DNA from: Cryptomeria japonica
Taxonomy: Eukaryota > Streptophyta > Pinopsida > Cupressales > Cupressaceae
Assembly: GCF_030272615.1 (NCBI RefSeq)
Contig: NC_081414.1
Coordinates: forward strand, 783,844,119-783,908,118
DNA length: 64,000 nt
Direction of reading: 5' to 3'
The notes beneath the pieces were generated by a model. It had not been told where the DNA came from and searched no databases. It worked only from the letters and a program-made list of their open reading frames with translations. The stretch's first letter is position 1. Each line of letters opens with the position of its first letter. The position numbers were made by a program, and so were the translations under genes. This document shows, piece after piece, positions 47,540-58,900 of this stretch.

Positions 47540-47932
47540 AGGAACGTGTTTAGACATTCATGGAGCCATTTCTTCATTCATCATCGAGCTTCTATCATTG
47601 GTATAGATTCCACATTGAGGAGGCGCTTCCTAGTCTCTCTTCTTCTTCTCTCATATGGGGGGGAGACTTTTTCCTCACATGGGGTTTTGTCCTTCACATA
47701 CTACTATGAGAGTTCTTTGTATCTAGTTTTCACCTCTCTTTTGGGGGAGGGTTTTTTCCCATTGCATTTTTCTCTCTTTCCCTGCTTTGTGAGAGATTTC
47801 ATTGCATTGGTTTTCATTCATTTGTACTTGTGCATGGGTAACTAACATGGCCTAGTAGTTGGGACCCATCTTGCATTGCTTAGTTGCACTGTAGACTTAA
47901 GTGCATTCTCCTAAGTTGCACTTAAGGGGGGG
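47540..47932 (+). other. Element B 3' untranslated region and polypurine tract
   Basis: This T/C-rich stretch may carry a remnant frame past the stop at 47537. It ends with CACTTAAGGGGGGG (47919-47932), the polypurine tract directly before the 3' LTR. Confidence 0.65.
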
Positions 47933-48281
47933 TGTTGGTGTAAATAATTATTCATCTTGGATATTATTACACCTTACTTAAGTTTACTTAGGAAATGCAT
48001 TTAATAGTAGTTTGGGTATGAGACACTTGGGTGTTTGTGCCACATTGGGATAGTGTTTGTAGGACAATTTCCACCTTTTGTGGACTTATCTTGTTGTTAG
48101 ATTCCACATTCAGTGGGTGATCCACCTCATGTGGAATATTATATTGTTTCTCCTACCTACCCTTGTTTCTTATTGAGCCACATGTCATGTTTGTGTGCTC
48201 ACATATCCATATAGCCTTGCCTATATAAGCAGGCTCATATTCATTGTATGTAACGATTGATGATCCAATTGATCAATATTT
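47933..48281 (+). repeat. 3' LTR of element B, truncated
   Basis: TGTTGGTGTAAAT to GATCAATATTT matches the 5' LTR without the A insertion. The last roughly 110 bases of the LTR are missing, so the right boundary is a deletion and no target duplication for B can be found. Confidence 0.88.
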
Positions 48282-48925
48282 TAAAAACTAATCATTCTCA
48301 TGCCTTTGAAAGATTGTGCTTTGACAAAGTCATGTAAACTATTAATAACATTATTATTTAAAGTTATTTTTTTTCACAATCTTTTGTGAAGTTCCTATTG
48401 TTGTTGATTTTGTATATGTTATTGAGTAGTTCTTGTCACCATCCTATCACCATAAAGACATAAACTAAAACACACATTGCAAGCCCATAAATATAAAGTT
48501 TTACACATTGTTTTCATCATCGTTATTAACATGTTGACATATATGGGTGTCATAACTTTGACTATAACATCTTGATGAGAATGTGTTTTATTAACATATA
48601 TGAGATGTGCCTCATTCTAACCTTAAATATAGAATGAATTGATAAAATATTTTATTAAAATTTCAACCTCAACATGTTGTTAACCTCAGTATGCCACTGA
48701 CACAATCTTGATCGTGTATTCTTGTGACATCAAACCACTGAAAGAAAACTTCATCATATAGGAATGAATCATAAGCATAAGAATTTTCATAAGCATAAAA
48801 CAAGTCTCAACCGTGTTACAACTTCTTTCTTTCCCTTCAGTACTTGAAGATATATTTCACATGCTACATGACTAATTTGCAACATGGCTTTGTAACATCT
48901 CCATTAATCAGTCGATATTGAAATG
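48282..48925. other. Intergenic, no gene recognised
   Basis: About 640 bases of AT-rich DNA lie between elements B and G, with no supported frame or repeat structure. Confidence 0.6.
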
Positions 48926-50168
48926 TGTAGTGTCGTAAAATTGTGACCCTAGCAACGTTTTACCACATTAGGGTCATCACGCATACGAAATCGAATCCTC
49001 TAGCCTGATCGAAGATCAAATACTGCTCAACCCTCAGAATCAACTTCTTTCTTGGCCTCTGCACCACCCTATCAGAACTCTTCCCTTGAGAAAGTGGTAG
49101 GATAGGGGCATGGAGCCCTTGTCCTCCCTAGGACAGGGGCATGGTGCCATTTTACTCCTAGGAAAGGGACATTGCACCCATGCCCCTACCTTATTTTGGG
49201 GCAGGACCCTTCCTAGGGTTGCATAGAAGGTTCTCCAGTGGGCGGGAAAACTCCCTCGATGTCGGCCTATGACAAAAATCAAATTCATTGACATGTATTT
49301 AAGGGGTGTTTTTCCTCTCATTTGAATAAGTTCAGTAAGTGGGAAAACATTGCATGAGTTGGTCAAGTTGCATAAGTGATCAAGCGTTAGAGAAAATTCA
49401 ATCATTCCTTTCAAGCATTGAGCATCTCAAGTCTCCTTTCAAGGCTAGGTGTTGTATTCAAGTCAAGGATTGAACCATTGAAGAGGAGATTGATTCTAAC
49501 ATTCAATTCCACACAAGCATTTCTATCAACATTGCTATCACAAACTCCCTTGAGGTGATTTACAATTCAGTCCTTCATTTACATCTACTTGCAAGTACTT
49601 TCTTTCATTACTTGGTTAATTCCAAAACTGGGGTTTGACCTAAAGGCAAACCCACAATCCCAACCTATTTTCCTCTCTTTTTTGTGTGTAGGTTGTAGGT
49701 GTGCAGTTGTACTTTCAGATTCATGCTCCATTTGCATAGGCAAAAAAAGCCTTTTCATTTCGTAGATTTTTTGGAGGATCATGTACATTCTCACCATGGT
49801 CTAGCCAAATTTTTGTCAAATTCATAGGCCAACTTCGTCTCGACATATTACTACCAGATCCAGGTGCACAACTTCATCCCATATTTTGATCTTAAGTTAT
49901 AATCAGTTCATTGTCACTTTTGCTCTACATAATTCAAATCAATTCCTTTTCATTTAAAATAGGAAGAGGGGATTAACTTATCATTCCCATTTCACTTATA
50001 ATTTTATCTTCATCTTTGGGGGTTGAATCTAATGAATTTTCCTCTCGTCTTCCAATGTAACTAGGTGAAAAGTGTTTGAAGGGAAATTTGTAGTGAAACT
50101 CTCATCTCTCCATGGAGGGAAAGGGTAGTTTTCCTCTTGATCTCTCATTCACATTTCACCACATTACA
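48926..50168 (+). repeat. 5' LTR of element G
   Basis: TGTAGTGTCGTAAAATTGTG to CACATTACA. The first 200 bases match 55522-55744. A TATTTAA at 49296-49302 is a possible TATA box. The 48921-48925 flank is AAATG; its partner is lost with the 3' end. Confidence 0.82.
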
Positions 50169-50171
50169 TTT

Positions 50172-50185
50172 TGGTGAACCCAACG
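50172..50185 (+). other. Primer-binding site of element G
   Basis: TGGTGAACCCAACG lies three bases after the LTR end. It is not the initiator-Met site, and its form resembles sites of plant Gypsy (Tat/Athila-type) elements. The matching tRNA could not be tested. Confidence 0.55.
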
Positions 50186-51364
50186 TCTTGCATGCTTTCC
50201 TTTGAACAAAATTGCATATTTTTCATTTGCAAGTTTCCAATTTCTGCAAACTTAGTGGTTAAATCATAAAAAACCCTAGTTTTTAAAATTAAAATTGAAC
50301 TTGTGATTTGTAAAAATTGCTTGTGGTTATCTTAGATGTGAAAATTGTTTTGTTTGTAAAATTCAATTTCCTCATTATGTTGTTCAATATGCAAATAAAA
50401 TTTACAAAGTTAAGAGGTTACTTGTTAAAACCCTAATTTTTAAACATCATCTTGAACTTGTGCAAAAATTGGATTTCCATTTAATTTTCAGATTTTTTAT
50501 TGTTCTTAGACTTGTCTTCATTCCTATAATTCAAATTTTCAATTTCCCTCCTTTTTCCCAAGATTTAAATTTCAAAATTAAGTGGTTAGGTCATAAAACC
50601 CTAATTTTTAAATTTAATTGGGTTTTGTGCAAATTTCAATTCAATTTCATTCACATTAAGATTTATAAACATTTTCCAAGGTGTCCCTATCCATTATGTT
50701 TGACCTTTTTGAAAATCGCAATTCAATTCCTCTTTTTTTCAAACCCCTAATAGGGTCCTATTTTTACATTTGTGCCCTTATTTCGCCCATCTAGAAATCA
50801 TAAAATTTGCCAACTTTTTGGGGTGAGCGTTGAAATCATCGTAATATTCATCCCTAAAAATTTTTGAAAAAAGTTGGTCGGACCATGTGCATTCCCACCA
50901 TGATTCTTGGCTTTTTTCCCAAAATTTTGGGAGACTATTATGATTGTATTTAATAGCCTAAATCTATAATATTGGCAAATTTTGTCGATTTTTTATCCCT
51001 CTAGAATAAAAAATACCTCCAAAATTCAACATTTCAAATTTCAAGAAAATTTTTAAAATTAAGAGGTTAACTATAGTCTGCCCTGAATTTAAAAATTATA
51101 ATTTTACAATTAAGTGGTATTCCCTTGGGTCTAATTTTAAAATTCCAATTTCCTTTCATTTTCGAAAATTGTGTCATCCTCTTCCCCCAACAAAGTTCAA
51201 ATTGTGTAATAAGTATTTTCTTAAATCTTGTATTAATCAATTTTGTAAGCTTTGCTCCAAATTAAAAATTCAAATTTTCCCTCTAGTGTATTAGTCCTAC
51301 CTATCCTATCCCCATTAGATAAAGCATTATAATTAAGGTTTCCCAAGGTTTAATTACCGAGGAG
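50186..51364 (+). repeat. Element G leader with degenerate repeat motif
   Basis: This is an AT-rich untranslated leader. A motif of the form AAGTGGTTA, some bases, then AAAACCCTAATTTTTAAA recurs at about 50252, 50412 and 50580, with weaker copies near 51061 and 51112. The units are 120-170 bases apart and imperfect. No reading frame is convincing. Confidence 0.55.
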
Positions 51365-53682
51365 ATGGAACCTAATTTGGGTGACTTATTTAATGAGGAT
51401 CATGCTAATTCTTCCCATCCTAATCATGTCCCTATTCACCCCATTTATGAATCCCATGATCAAGAAGAATCTTTAACTAGGGTTTCTATAGGTCAACTTT
51501 CCAGATTGGACAATCAATTTAATAACTTTCAACAATGGATGTCCCAAGAATACCCTAATAGTGAAGCTCTTCCATTAATTGAAGGCCTTAAGTGCATGAT
51601 TGAAAGTGATAAAATTGGAATTGATATTGCAAGGCATTGCACATATTGTTGATTCTAATGTCATGCCTATCAAGAGTTGTGTCAAAACCCTAGGTTATTC
51701 ACAACCTTCAACACAAGTCAATCCTTCTATTCCTTTGACTACTCTTATGACTAGTATTTCTAATTTTACCTCCAATATCATGGCTAATTCAACTCAAAAG
51801 GTCATTCCTACACACATTGGTCATGGGGGAAATCCCTCTTCTTCATTTAATCCTCCATCTTTACCTATGTCTTCCATAAGTATTCCTACTATTCCTCAAT
51901 CAATCAATGTGACACAAGGGGACAATTCCTTCAACAACTTTGTTCCTCCTTTAAGTGCCCATTTTCCTACCCAATCATCACCTATGCCTACTTATCATAA
52001 TATCCCACCACCTTATTGTCAATCCATGCCTTCTTTCAATAACATCACACTACCTTCTCAATCAACAATGTCTAACATCAATTCTTCTACCAAAATGACA
52101 ATTAACAATCTTGCTCAAACTGTGTCTTCCTTACAACAACAAATTGCTTCTATGAGTCAATCCAAGTTTAGTGTGCCCACCTTTTATGTTGTGAGCCTGC
52201 TTTCTCTTGATATTGTTAAAGTCGTTCCACCTAAACATTTTGAGATCCCTCAATTGGAACTCTACAATGGAAAAGGTGATCCTCTTACACATTTCAAAAC
52301 ATTTCAAACCTTGTGTACCATTTTTTCTTATGATCAAATATTGCTCACAAAATTGTTTACAAGAACACTAAGAGATAAGGCTTTACAATGGTATTGTTCT
52401 TTGCCTTCTTATTCCATCATTTCCTTTCAACAACTGGCAAATTATTTCATCCAACAATTTCAAAACAACATTTGTCCTAAAATCACTTTGATTGATTTAA
52501 TGCATTGTAAACAAGGCGTTAAAGAAAAAGTGACTGATTTCATTGGTAGATATAAGAATTTGTGTGCCCAAATTTATTTTCATGTACCTGATAATGATCT
52601 TAAAAAAAAATTCATTTATAATTTACAAAAAGATATTTGGGAAAAGCTTCTTTTGTTTGAGTTTACTTCCTATCCATAGTTGTGTGCAACATTTCACAAT
52701 TATCAACTAGTTGTGAGTCAAATGGAGCAATCTTCTCCTATGGCTCCGAGCGATAAGGGGGAGAGTTTTCAATAACAATTTGCGAAGTTCAAAACAACAA
52801 AAAGCTTCATCAAGTTCAATGATACAATCAACAACCACAATGTGAATGCTACAATAGGTGTGCTTTCTATTTTTAAATTTTTCCAAAGAGAAAGATAATT
52901 AACTTCATTGAACGAATATTTACATAGTATTATGTCTCAGTTGTTGCACATAAATGTTATCAAACTTCCTCCTATTAAACAAATTGATCCTTCTACACTT
53001 GCATCCCCTTATTTTGATAACAATTCCTTTTGTCAATTTCACTATCATCATGGTCATGATACTGAGAAATGTTTTGCATTAAAAAATAGGATTCAAGATT
53101 TTATTGATAATAATACTATATATGTGGCAGGTGTGAATGATAAAGGGAATAAATCAATAGCTCCTCCTAATCAAAATCTTAAGATTTTCATTGATCTGTT
53201 GCCTTCTCATACCTCTAACATTATTGAGATTGTGCATAATTCTTTCTTTTCTGAGGAATTCAACTCTATGGCTCCGAACTTGGTAAATATGGTAGAAACA
53301 CAAGATACACTAAAGGATCCTTGTATTACATTTGACCAGGTAGAGAGACCATTACAGAACCCGATGGCCCTTTATACATAGTTGCGAAGGTTAAGGATAT
53401 TCATTGTCGTGGTGCCCTTATTGATCCCTTTTGCATGGTTAATGTTATAACTGAAGAGTATCTTTTCACTTTATGATTGCATAAACCAATATATGATTCA
53501 TCTAATGTGGTTGTGACCTTATTTGATGGCTTCTCTTGTCCTACCATTGGCTCTTTCACCCTTCATGTTGACGTTCATATTAAATCCATGAATTTTGACT
53601 TTTCTATCATTCCTTCTTATGAGCAATTCCATGTGAAGTTGGGTTATCATTGGCTATCCTCCATGAAGGCTATTGCTTCTTG
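51365..53682 (+). pseudogene. Element G gag and protease-like polyprotein, broken
   Basis: It starts at the ATG at 51365 (MEPNLGDLFNED), with a helical N-terminus (IGQLSRLDNQFNNFQQWM). A frameshift near 51640 leads into a long P/S/N-rich stretch, and the gag domain follows at 52255-52640 (YNGKGDPLTH, ALQWYCSLPSYS, FQQLANYFIQQF, HCKQGVKEK). A CQFHYHHGHDTEKC knuckle, the form used by plant Tat/Athila gags, lies near 53031-53075. The protease-like part then reads ALIDPFCMVNVITEEYL, VTLFDGFSCPTIGS, SIIPSYEQFHVKLGYHWL. The catalytic DTG/DSG is not visible, and F shows the same CMVNVIT block. Stops at 52677, near 52770 and 52895, and a frameshift near 53380 break it. Gag would form particles; protease activity is doubtful. 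Confidence 0.8.
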
Positions 53683-55521
53683 AATACACAAGTATCTAAA
53701 ATTTCCTCACAATGGATAAATCATAATGGTGAACCATAGCTTATTTCGTCCATCTGAAAGAAGCCTCGGTGTTCCTATTGATTTCTTTTGGCCTAAACAA
53801 TTTTAATCTCTTCCATCAAGGAGAAACGCTCTTTTTTAATCTGATCAAAAATGGAAGAAAGATATGATCTTATCCTTAAGTCAACCCAGATCCCCAACAC
53901 TTGGCATTCCTATTATTCTTCAAGATGAGATTCTTCCCCTCACGGTTATAACTAATATCCCTCCTAAGGAAGATCGTTAACCTATTCCTATGAATGTGAC
54001 TTTACCTTCTTTTAATAACAACAATATTCTTCCTAAGGTTAGACTTATACCTCGTCGTCATGATGGACCTGGTCTCCTTCCTACACCTAATATTCCTCCT
54101 TTCTATGGCATAGTTCCACCTCCTTCCTCTTATCAATAGAAGAGGCTCGCTTCTCCTCTTGTTCAATGAAAAAGACCTTAACCTATACCATCAACTATCA
54201 AGGAAATAAACATTCCTACTTTTTCAAGTGTTCCTCCTCCTTCTCAACCTTCCACTAAGACTCGATGGAATCATTGTGCGAGAGAACGCTGATGAAGATA
54301 CCATTTTTGAGATCGTGAACGTATCCCTCAAAATATTCAATCTCCTCAAACTCTGACAGTTGACATGATACCCTTTTCTCCCAAGCAAGATGCTCAACCT
54401 ACATCCCCAAATCATAAGTTGCACAAAACATGTGATGGTTTTACTCCTATTTGTGTTCTTTCTCCTCTTTCTCTAAACTTTGATGAAGAAATGGGTGAAA
54501 ATGTTATTCATAATGGCAATATAACTCCTTATGCTTCTGATAGTGAGTATGAATATGTTGATATGGATAAGCACATATCAGATGAGTTTTCACAAACCCT
54601 AATCCTAGCTCTTGGAATCGAATAAAGTGACTTACAACATGAGCATGGTCCTTGTTTGGATCTTGTGATAGCTCCATCTACTGTTCTCTATGTCGCTCCT
54701 CTGATGTGTTGTTCACCTTCCTGAAATAGTGATCAATAAGATCAGGAGGCAGATGTCATGCTAGATTAGCAATATTAGCATTGTATATCTTCTCTCCCTC
54801 TTCTTTCTTGCTCTTTTGTGACCATTCTTCTATGTGTATCCCTATTCTTCTATTGTTCCCTTAATGTCTACTTGGGGATGATGCAAAGCATTGAGATCTT
54901 TTCTTGGTCTCTTTCATGTTGACTCAAAAGACATCCTCTCTTCCCTCTCTTCGAAGGTATTGTCCTTCTTTGGGTAATGATGATTATTATATGCACATAT
55001 ACATACATGATATACCTGAGTTATCATATAACATACTGACCCCGAGGAAAGTGTCACTACCTCATGTTTTGTGTTCATTATCCTTAGGTTTATTCTTCGA
55101 TTGGGGGCTAAATCCATGTGATAACGTGCTCCATCTCTTCCCTTTCTCTTGGGTGTATTCTACCTTAAATAAATCGCTCCTGATAAGGCACATATGATCG
55201 CTTTAACATGGGGGCATACACTCTAGTCATATTTTCCTTCTTGATACTTTAAATTACTTAGTGAAATTTTTTTTCTTTGTAATCTTTGGTATCCTTGCTT
55301 TCATGACTCATAGTGAAGGGAACTTTTCTACTTGTGGTCATGGTTCTCCCCTTCTTGATCTTTCCTTTTACTTTGATAATCAAAGTCATAATATCCTAAG
55401 TACACTAGGGGATTGGTGCATCTTGCCTCCTTGACATGGTAAAATACTCCCAAACTTGTTTCCTTGTACTTTATCAGTAGTATTGGCGTACGCTCATACT
55501 CCCGCTAAACTGGGGGCTAAA
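53683..55521 (+). other. Element G proline-rich remnant and long 3' region
   Basis: Between 53690 and 54625 a broken frame rich in P, S and I continues (PRRHDGPGLLPTPNIPPF, then SDSEYEYVDMDKHISDE). The counterpart in F (28950-29215) shows that it belongs to the family, but it matches no enzyme. The rest is untranslated. A GGGGGCTAAA tract at 55103-55112 and the polypurine tract AAACTGGGGGCTAAA at 55507-55521 form a pair. Confidence 0.6.
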
Positions 55522-55744
55522 TGTAGTGTCATAAAATTGTGACCCTAGAAATTTTTGACCACATTAGGGTCCTCACGCATGAAAAATTGAATCCTCTAGC
55601 CTAATCAGAGACCAAAGACTACTCAACCCTCAGAATTAGCTTCTTCCTTGTCCTTCGCACCACCCTGTCTGCACTCTACCCTAAAGAAAGTGGTAGGACA
55701 GAGGTATGGTGCCCCTGTCCTCCTAGGTTAGAAGTATGATACTA
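55522..55744 (+). repeat. 3' LTR of element G, truncated
   Basis: TGTAGTGTCATAAAATTGTG matches the start of the 5' LTR. Homology ends near 55744, where LTR sequence of element H begins. A 16-base direct repeat GGTTAGAAGTATGATA (55726-55741 and 55780-55795) straddles the junction. Confidence 0.8.
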
Positions 55745-55747
55745 GGG

Positions 55748-56688
55748 TGGGATTTGAAACCATAATATTATTATACTATGGTTAGAAGTATGATAATATT
55801 ATATAATGGGAATGGACTTGCATTCAAGCACATTGCCTAGAGCTCACTGCTTAAATACAAAAGAGCTACAACCTGGGGAAAGTCTCGCTACCTTACAACC
55901 TATTGAATTGATTACAATAATGAATGGGCTGAAGTATAGCATCTACATATGCCAAAATGGAATTCCAATTAGGTTGAGATTGTCTCCTGCAACTGATTTG
56001 TCATTCTGCTCTATTTTCCTTCTTGATCACATGTTGAACCACCAAAATTTCAATCACATTTACCAAACTTGCAAATTCGCTCATATAGACTTCCCTTTCT
56101 CATAACACATACCAAAATTCACATCCATGTCGATCTTTTATATCTGCACGAACAAAAAGAATCATTTACCATGTTGGCTTCCAAAAACTGCATAACATGC
56201 AACCATGAAACGTGTATCACCAAGTCAGCTTAATCCATCCACAAATCCAAATATATACCAAAATAAGATGATAATAAGCTTCCCATAAGTTGGCCCAATC
56301 ACCTTGGGCACAAAACTTATCATAAAAATCAACCCAACAAATCTGCAACACACGTTGCACCAAAATAGCTCTGCTCTAATTGACTTACCAAATACCAAAC
56401 CTTCAATCCTACTCATGAATCAACACTGAATATCAAAATCAAAAAATAATCTACCTTGAACATTGAATCAATTACTTCTATCACCAAAACTGAAATTATC
56501 CAATCAAACTCAAGACATGCACATTCCACTGGTTACTGGGTTCCACCTTCTAGACTTGTGCCTTATGAATAATATGACTTCTGCTAAAATAAATCTATTT
56601 GCACCAGATGTGTTTACTGAATTTATTTACCATCAGTGACAACAATTAAGTATCAATCGTGCATCTGGATCAGCGTCTCTTTCCAACA
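55748..56688 (-). repeat. LTR-derived block of element H
   Basis: GTGGGATTTGAAACCATAATATT, then 'cacattgcctagagctcactgctt', are motifs shared with the LTRs of I and E read on the plus strand, meaning a minus-sense LTR. The left end is missing and the right end is CCAACA at 56688. The adjoining internal region (56757 on) reads on the plus strand, so the orientation conflicts and some rearrangement is likely. Confidence 0.5.
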
Positions 56689-56690
56689 AT

Positions 56691-56702
56691 TGTTTTCAGA
56701 GC
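56691..56702 (+). other. Primer-binding site of element H (degenerate)
   Basis: TGTTTTCAGAGC matches 10 of 12 bases of the initiator-Met site and lies two bases after CCAACA. The leader after it (CCTTGGAAGAAGCTTAACAG) matches the leader of element I. Confidence 0.65.
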
Positions 56703-56756
56703 TTAGTTCCTTGGAAGAAGCTTAACAGCTTGGGGAAGATTCAGAAGATTTAATCA

Positions 56757-57798
56757 ATGGACTCTGATTTGCATAGACAACTTAGTGTGGCACTTGAAGA
56801 TCTTGATGCACCAAAAAATGAAGTAAGTTCCCTGAAAATAAATCTCAATGCAACTAAAGGCTTCATTAAGACAATGAAAGAACAAGTGAGCAATTCTAGA
56901 GAGAAGAGAAATGAATCGATGGATAAACTCAAGCAGAAAGAAGAAGCATTGACAATAAAGCCCTACAAGACAAGATAGATGAATGTGAGAATCTTGCTAG
57001 AGGTAACACAACCCTGAAGAATGAGATGCAATCAATTGTGATGAAGCTAAAAAAGTAGATTGAAGACCGGAAGAAGAGTGAAAAAAATCTGACTCAATTG
57101 TTAAAGGACAGATCTAATGGATGTTGTAAATAGACATATGAGAATGATCGATTGAATCTTTAATTGGTGCAATGCAAGAATGATGGACAAGAACTTGAAA
57201 GGCAGATCATAATTCTGACAGATGAGCTTTCTATTGCTAATGAGTACAAAGAAAAATTCAAAGCTAGTTCAACTTAGTTAGATGAGATACTGGAAAGTCA
57301 AAGACATGGGAAAGATATGCGAGGACTTGAATTTGATAAAGGAGAATCCTCTGATTCTAGACAAAGAAATCATCAGAAGAACAAGAAACCTTCGGTAAGA
57401 CAACATAATACTTATAAATTTGATGGTAAATATTTTATTTGTTGAAAATTTGGTGATATGGCAAGTCAATGCAAAAGTAAGATGAATAATGGTTCTACCT
57501 TTATCAATCAATGTTTCATATGCAACCACTTTGATGATAACTCAAACATGTGTAGAACAGTGATAAATAATTTTTAGAACAAGAGATGCTATGCTTGTGA
57601 AATGTTTGGGCCCATTTCTAACCAATACAGGATGAGACCAAATCAGATGAGCTTTAGGTCTATACAAAGAAATTTTGTTTATCATGCATACAACAAACCC
57701 GGTCACATTGCAGAAGAAAGATTGCTTCGGTAGAGCCAAAGAAAGGAAGAAGTAGAAGTCTAAAATAGATGAAGCTCTAAAATCTACTAAAATTTAAG
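56757..57798 (+). pseudogene. Element H ORF1: coiled-coil and zinc-knuckle protein, broken
   Basis: It begins at the ATG at 56757 (MDSDLHRQLSVALEDL), in the same place after the primer site as ORF1 of element I. A long coiled coil (about 56757-57250) is followed by IANEYKEKFKAS, matching ASEYKEKFRIG of I. HNTYKFDGKYFIC and three further knuckle remnants come next: CFICNHFDDNSNMC, CYACEMFGPISNQY and an AYNKPGHIAEE block. Most have lost one or two metal ligands. A lysine-rich tail (AKERKK, KSKIDEALKS) ends at 57798. Frameshifts lie near 56960 and 57290, with stops near 57055, 57130, 57162 and 57444. No ORF2 follows, so the copy is truncated at its 3' side. Together with I it shows that the protein is a family trait. 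Confidence 0.7.
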
Positions 57799-58330
57799 GT
57801 AGTTATGAAGTTGTGCCCGCAATGAATTTGCTAGAAATTTGTCCAAGATCTTAAACTATATCAAACATATCATCTTCATGACTCTCAAAGAGGTCAATGG
57901 CTTATCTTCTAATTCTTTCTTGTAACCATGGCCTAAAACCATGAACCCATAATAAGCACTCAATTCCATAGTCAAAACAGTCGATGTATCTCCTTGTGAC
58001 CTGGATGTCAATACCCATCCAACATGAACACTTGCTCACTCCACATGACCACAAGGAAAAGGAATAAAACTACCAAAAAATAGGATACACATATATCATC
58101 AAACTCCATGAAGATCCATAAGCATGAGCTTCAAATGCCCAACATAGATCACCTTGACAATATCCATGGTTTCAAAACTCATAAATCTGCAAAATAGAGT
58201 TAACTAACTCATTAAACATTCATTACAGCCCCAAAATCCAACAACCTTTAATTCCTTCTAAAGTATTCCCACAAGCCTTCCAAGCTAAGAAACCACAATT
58301 TAAAAAATAACTAGAACCAATAACCTTCAA
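57799..58330. other. Unassigned, possibly leader of element L on the minus strand
   Basis: No frame is supported on either strand. Its right edge is the primer site of element L, so part may be that element's untranslated leader read leftwards. Confidence 0.4.
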
Positions 58331-58341
58331 CTCTGGTACCA
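58331..58341 (-). other. Primer-binding site of element L
   Basis: On the minus strand this is TGGTACCAGAG, the common variant of the initiator-Met site in plant Copia elements. It lies two bases from an LTR starting TGTTGGG at 58344. Confidence 0.65.
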
Positions 58342-58343
58342 AA

Positions 58344-58900
58344 TGTTGGGAAATAAAAAGGTTCAATATCAAATATTGTGAAGATCAATCTCTATCTAAT
58401 AAAATTATCAAAGGATGAGATTCAAGGATTGGATAGTAACAACATGAAAAATTGAAATCTTATACATATCTGAAAATTAAGTTTTATATTATTTGATCTA
58501 TATTAGAAAACACATGATTTGATCTAAGTTTTACATATCTTTTAGAAAACACATGATTTGATCTATATTATGCTAAAAAATTAGCGTATTATCCATGCTT
58601 AATAAACCTATCTTGCATGAACTTAAAATAGTAATAAATAATGATTAACATCAACATAAGATAACAACAATAAGACATAAACAAGAAATATAACATCCAC
58701 AAATAACATAGGATTTAAATGGAGAAACCCTTGCAGAAAAAAACTCGACCAAGAAGAGAGGACAAGATTGTACCCACAATAAAAGTGTTCAAAATAAAAT
58801 CTCTTTCATTCTCCTCTTTTATTCCACCATAGAAACACCTATGTACATGTAAATAACCTATTTATACCATCCATCTATCCTTCATTCCTACAAAGAAAAC
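58344..58900 (-). repeat. LTR of element L (right end uncertain)
   Basis: TGTTGGGAAATAAAAAGG begins directly beside the primer site. Within it 'ggagaaacccttgcagaaaaaaactc' is a motif seen in other plant LTRs. No partner LTR is in the window, so the far end cannot be fixed and the element is partial. Confidence 0.45.

Larger units (their letters stand above)
36568..48281 (+). mobile_element. Non-autonomous Copia-like element B, split by element A
   Basis: The 5' LTR starts at 36568, is cut at 36658 by element A, and resumes at 44328 to end at 44698. The matching 3' LTR is 47933-48281 and lacks its last part. The internal 3.2 kb has an initiator-Met primer site, gag, a copia protease, an acidic unknown frame and a GGGGGGG polypurine tract. 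Integrase, reverse transcriptase and RNase H are absent. Removing A restores continuity with the 3' LTR base for base around the target site. Confidence 0.88.
48926..55744 (+). mobile_element. Gypsy-type non-autonomous element G (gag and protease-like only)
   Basis: The 5' LTR is 48926-50168 and the 3' LTR starts at 55522 but is cut after about 223 bases. The internal 5.3 kb has a primer site, a long repeat-bearing leader, gag, a protease-like region, a proline-rich region and a GGGGGCTAAA polypurine tract. There is no integrase or reverse transcriptase. It is the same family as element F. Confidence 0.85.

Noticed and set aside
50270-50610. Telomere-like AAACCCTAA motifs
   Set aside because: The motifs are single, widely spaced and embedded in a longer AT-rich unit, not a tandem TTTAGGG array.
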